NCBI GenBank assembly: GCA_031547305.1
Contig: JAVBSC010000073.1
Span: 1-7,800, forward strand
DNA length: 7,800 nt
Direction of reading: 5' to 3'
DNA from: JAVBSC01 sp031547305
GTDB lineage: Bacteria > Desulfobacterota > Desulfovibrionia > Desulfovibrionales > Desulfovibrionaceae
A program made the position numbers and the translations under genes. Below the pieces are notes generated by a model. The model worked only from the letters and a program-made list of their open reading frames with translations. It was not told the origin of the DNA and made no database searches. Shown here piece after piece: positions 5,808 to 7,800 of this stretch (position 1 is its first letter; each line of letters starts with the position of its first letter).

Positions 5808-6818
5808 ATGGAGTGGTTCCGCTGGTATCACGGCGCTATTTCCGACGACAAGTGGCCGCTGGCGGCCCGCAAGTCCGGTCAGCCCGTGGCCGTGGTGGTG
5901 GCCGTATGGGCGGCGCTTCTGGAGTGCGCTTCCCAGGCCGAGGACCGGGGCTGCATTGCCGGCTTTGACCCGGAAAGCCTGGACGCCCTGCTGCAAGTGC
6001 CGGACGGGACCAGCCAGGCCGTGCTGGAGGCTTTGAGCGCCGGCAGCCGGCCGCGCGTGTCCGGCGGGCGCATCATCAAGTGGGACGAGCGCCAGCCCCT
6101 GCGGGAAAGGGAAGACCTCAGCACAACGCGAACCCGCCTGCACCGGGGGCGACAAAAAAAACCAAAGGCCGATGACGTAATGCCGGAAGCGGCCGGACCG
6201 GAGCAAAAAAGCGCTCCCAAAAGCCAGGGAACACCAGGGAACGCCAGTGGAACACCAGCGGAACGCCGGGGAACGCCGGGGAACGCCATTGGAACACCGG
6301 CGAAACGCCAGGGAACGCCCAGATCAGATCAGAAGAGATCAGATCAGAGCAGAGATCCAGATCCCCAACCACCAGGCGCGGTTAATGGCCTGGCCGACGC
6401 CCGCGCGGCGAAAGCTTTCCCGGAGGGGGGGCGTCCGGTCGGCAAAGAGGATTTTGCAAACATCGAGTTTGAGGAAATCCGCGCCTGTTTTGACGAGTTG
6501 ATCCGGCCGGAAGCCCCGCGCACCGGCTGGACCGAGTACAAACGCCTTAAGGCGGCCGGAGGCTGGCCGGGCCGGAACGCCATATTCGACGCGTTGGACC
6601 TGTACGCCCAGGCCTACCCGGAGCCGGAGGACAAGGCCTATGTGCCCGGCCTGGCCCGCTTTTTACGCGAAGGCTGGTGGAAAACACGGCCGGAACCGCG
6701 CGCCAGGCGGCGCACCGGAGAAACTGACGCCACCCCGGCCCTGGACCCGACAATCGCCCGCAACATGAGCGCGGCCCAACAGGTTTTACAGCGCAGGAGC
6801 AAAAACTATGCCTCATGA
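5808..6818 (+). CDS. Phage replication initiation protein (replisome-organiser-like)
   Basis: This 336-aa protein starts seven bases after GGGAGG. The N-terminal 100 residues (MEWFRWYHGAISDDKWPLAARKSGQPVA at the beginning, then a winged-helix-like region) look like the N-terminal domain of phage replisome organisers, the DnaD/lambda O-like initiators that bind origin iterons. A low-complexity linker (about 120-190) contains two 14-residue repeats (GTPGNASGTPAERR and GTPGNAIGTPAKRQ) and an RSDQ repeat. A conserved-looking C-terminal domain follows (about 216-295, containing TGWTEYKRLKAAGGWPGR and LARFLREGWWKT), probably for contact with the helicase or loader. The linker DNA is an iteron array, so the protein probably binds its own gene, as lambda O does. 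The loader-like gene downstream supports this. The family call rests on recognition, not a search. Confidence 0.78.
   Translation: MEWFRWYHGAISDDKWPLAARKSGQPVAVVVAVWAALLECASQAEDRGCIAGFDPESLDALLQVPDGTSQAVLEALSAGSRPRVSGGRIIKWDERQPLREREDLSTTRTRLHRGRQKKPKADDVMPEAAGPEQKSAPKSQGTPGNASGTPAERRGTPGNAIGTPAKRQGTPRSDQKRSDQSRDPDPQPPGAVNGLADARAAKAFPEGGRPVGKEDFANIEFEEIRACFDELIRPEAPRTGWTEYKRLKAAGGWPGRNAIFDALDLYAQAYPEPEDKAYVPGLARFLREGWWKTRPEPRARRRTGETDATPALDPTIARNMSAAQQVLQRRSKNYAS
6224..6317 (+). repeat. Iteron array inside the replication gene (candidate phage origin)
   Basis: Nine units of consensus CCRGNGGAACR follow one another with lengths 10,10,11,11,10,10,11,11,10. They start at 6224, 6234, 6244, 6255, 6266, 6276, 6286, 6297 and 6308. 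Four units make 42 bp, exactly 14 codons and four turns of B-DNA, so the core GGAAC recurs on one face of the helix while the reading frame is kept. The placement inside the initiator gene resembles the lambda ori in gene O. Function is inferred. Confidence 0.72.
6321..6363 (+). repeat. Cluster of six GATC sites beside the iterons
   Basis: GATC occurs at 6322, 6327, 6337, 6342, 6354 and 6360, and AGATCAGATCAGA is repeated (6321-6333; 6336-6345 followed by a close copy). It abuts the last iteron. In bacterial origins such clusters serve Dam methylation and SeqA-type control; whether this host has a Dam enzyme cannot be seen here. The stretch also encodes an RSDQ/KRSDQ/SRD peptide repeat. Confidence 0.6.
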
Positions 6819-7353
6819 CCCGGCGGAAGAACAGGAAAAAACCATGGCCATTCTTGGCCTGGCCGCGAACTTCGGCAAGGATTTGCCGGAGCCGCTTCTT
6901 GATTTATGGCTGGATCTGCTGGCCCCCTACCCTTCCGGGTTGGTCAGGGCGGCCGTCAGAAAAGTGATTGAAAGCTACGCCTACAAAACCCTGCCCCCCT
7001 TTGCCGTGCTTAAAACAGCCCTGGACGAGCTGGAGGGGCGCGGGGAAAAGGCCATGGAGCTGGCCGCCCTGGCCGAATGGGGAGCGCTTATGGGCGCGGT
7101 GCGCGAGCGCGGACGCTACGCCAAACCAGCCCTGCACCCCACCACGGAGCAGGTGCTGCGCCTGCTGGGCGGCTGGGAGGCAGCCTGCTCCTGGAGCCTG
7201 GCGGAACTGGATTTTAAGCGCCGGGATTTTTGCCGGACCTGGCCGGAGGCGGATGCCAAGACGGCGCTGCTGCCCCTGGGCGCGGCGGGGATTTTAGCCG
7301 GCGCGCTACAGTTGGAAGCGGAACAATCCTGTGGGGGGAGCCATGAGTATTGA
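6808..7353 (+). CDS. Probable helicase loader / G39P-like phage replication protein
   Basis: This 181-aa protein starts at an ATG overlapping the end of the replication gene by 11 bases, with AGGAG eight bases upstream. The N-terminal 80 residues are helical (EEQEKTMAILGLAANFGKDL, a middle WLDLLAPYPSGLVRAAVRKV, then KTLPPFAVLKTALDEL). This pattern recalls the N-terminal domain of phage G39P-type helicase loader/inhibitor proteins, which bind the replicative helicase and pass it to the initiator at the origin. No Walker A motif is present, so it is not a DnaC-type ATPase loader. The C-terminal half (about 95-180) is not recognised. Position directly after the initiator fits the role. Confidence 0.6.
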   Translation: MPHDPAEEQEKTMAILGLAANFGKDLPEPLLDLWLDLLAPYPSGLVRAAVRKVIESYAYKTLPPFAVLKTALDELEGRGEKAMELAALAEWGALMGAVRERGRYAKPALHPTTEQVLRLLGGWEAACSWSLAELDFKRRDFCRTWPEADAKTALLPLGAAGILAGALQLEAEQSCGGSHEY

Positions 7354-7522
7354 ACTGCTTTTAGGTGTGCGGTCCATTGCCCGCTTTTTGAAAGTAAGCA
7401 CCCGGCGGGTGCGGACGCTGGAAGAAAACGGCGCGCCCATCCACCGGGATGAAAAAGGTGTGCTGCGCTCGGACAAGAGCGCACTCTGGGAGTGGTTTAC
7501 CAAAAAAACTGGCAAATGCTGA
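7343..7522 (+). CDS. Small excisionase/MerR-type helix-turn-helix protein
   Basis: This 59-aa protein fits the small HTH_17/excisionase pattern: LLLGVRSIARFLKVSTRRVRTLEENGAP is a helix-turn-helix with recognition helix STRRVRTLEE, followed by a short wing (IHRDEKGVLRSDK) and a final helix (SALWEWFTKK). It starts at the ATG at 7343 after GGGGGAG, overlapping the preceding stop by 11 bases; an in-frame GTG at 7331 is less likely. Proteins of this kind serve as Xis directionality factors, packaging-terminase small subunits or small regulators. No integrase is in the window, so the role is open. It is the last gene of the early operon seen here. Confidence 0.72.
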   Translation: MSIELLLGVRSIARFLKVSTRRVRTLEENGAPIHRDEKGVLRSDKSALWEWFTKKTGKC

Positions 7523-7574
7523 CAGCTCCCTCTTCCAAGGCACACCGGCGACACTCCCGGCGGAACGGAGTCCA

Positions 7575-7690
7575 GACAAAATATTTTAGATAATTCAGAA
7601 TGTTATAGCATAATCATGCTCTAAAAATATCTTTCATTATAACTACCTAAAAAGACAGTATTTTTCAAAAAACGCGATTTTTTCAAAAAC
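7575..7690. other. AT-rich non-coding segment (possible unwinding element)
   Basis: After the GC-rich early operon, about 115 bases are strongly AT-rich. They contain an inverted repeat AGCAT-AATC-ATGCT (7607-7620), extendable to TTA/TAA with one mismatch, and two copies of TTTTTCAAAAA 18 bases apart (7661-7671, 7679-7689). No coding frame is apparent on either strand. The segment borders the tandem repeats at 7696-7740, so it could be a DNA unwinding element or a regulatory region. The whole 7523-7800 stretch holds no supported gene. Confidence 0.45.
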
Positions 7691-7695
7691 CTGTC

Positions 7696-7740
7696 CAGCG
7701 TTTCCCAACGTTTCCCGGCGTTTCCCAGCGTTTCCCAGCG
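7696..7740 (-). repeat. Second iteron-like tandem array, inverted relative to the first
   Basis: Four and a half 10-bp units follow one another: CAGCGTTTCC (7696), CAACGTTTCC (7706), CGGCGTTTCC (7716), CAGCGTTTCC (7726), CAGCG (7736). On the minus strand the unit reads GGAAACGCTG, close to the GGAACGCCRG core of the array inside the replication gene. There is no spacer, so it is not CRISPR. It could bind the initiator or another regulator. Confidence 0.68.
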
Positions 7741-7759
7741 ATCCGCTCAAAAAACCCCG

Positions 7760-7768
7760 TGTTATACT
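7760..7768 (+). promoter_or_regulatory. Extended -10 promoter candidate after the repeat array
   Basis: TGTTATACT matches the extended -10 pattern (TG, one base, TATACT). The expected -35 position falls at the end of the 10-bp repeat array and shows no good TTGACA. A protein bound to the repeats could therefore control rightward transcription out of the window. Confidence 0.42.
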
Positions 7769-7800
7769 TTGGCCTGCTTGGAAGGGCTTGGCGGCGCTCA

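Noticed and set aside
5334..6206. Long minus-strand frame opposite the early operon
   Set aside because: It lies opposite three coupled genes with strong ribosome sites, and its composition is that of an antisense frame in GC-rich DNA.
7696..7740. CRISPR array
   Set aside because: The 10-bp units are contiguous with no spacers, and no cas genes are present.
1..7800. tRNA genes, rRNA, insertion sequences or phage attachment sites
   Set aside because: No cloverleaf-like sequence, transposase or integrase motif, or terminal repeats were seen in the window.

Overview
The window looks like the regulatory and replication-initiation end of a prophage (or phage-like element), together with an Rhs cargo module, in a GC-rich Gram-negative host. 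The codon bias and the style of the Rhs core end and repressor resemble Desulfovibrionaceae (Desulfovibrio/Bilophila relatives). That assignment is recognition from memory, not a database result.

Layout, left to right. Positions 1-1635 are much more AT-rich than most of the window and hold three small minus-strand genes for putative membrane proteins; the first runs off the left edge. Positions 1636-3773 (minus) form an apparent operon, transcribed right to left: an 85-aa basic protein, a 133-aa zinc-ribbon-like protein, then a short 450-aa Rhs core protein with an 89-residue variable tip. The three membrane proteins follow, and one may be the Rhs immunity protein. Positions 3931-5063 (minus) hold a LexA/cI-type S24 repressor whose stop codon overlaps the first possible start of a nucleoside 2-deoxyribosyltransferase-family gene. 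A hairpin terminator at 3876-3903 ends that pair. Positions 5179-7522 (plus) are a tightly packed early operon: two small unknown proteins, a replisome-organiser-like replication protein, a G39P-like helicase loader candidate, and a small excisionase-type helix-turn-helix protein. Positions 7523-7800 are non-coding: an AT-rich stretch, a 10-bp tandem repeat array and an extended -10 promoter candidate.

The main points for a second look are these. (1) An identical 20-bp near-palindromic operator, embedded in a TTGACA promoter, lies in inverted copies in front of both the rightward early operon and the leftward Rhs operon, so the phage repressor probably controls both. (2) Nine 10/11-bp iterons lie inside the replication gene. 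They are arranged as 42-bp blocks that are both four helical turns and exactly 14 codons, and six GATC sites follow at once. This resembles the lambda O-gene origin. (3) A related array in opposite orientation lies 1.4 kb downstream beside an AT-rich segment. (4) A nucleotide-family enzyme is tied to the repressor and so is probably expressed in the lysogen.
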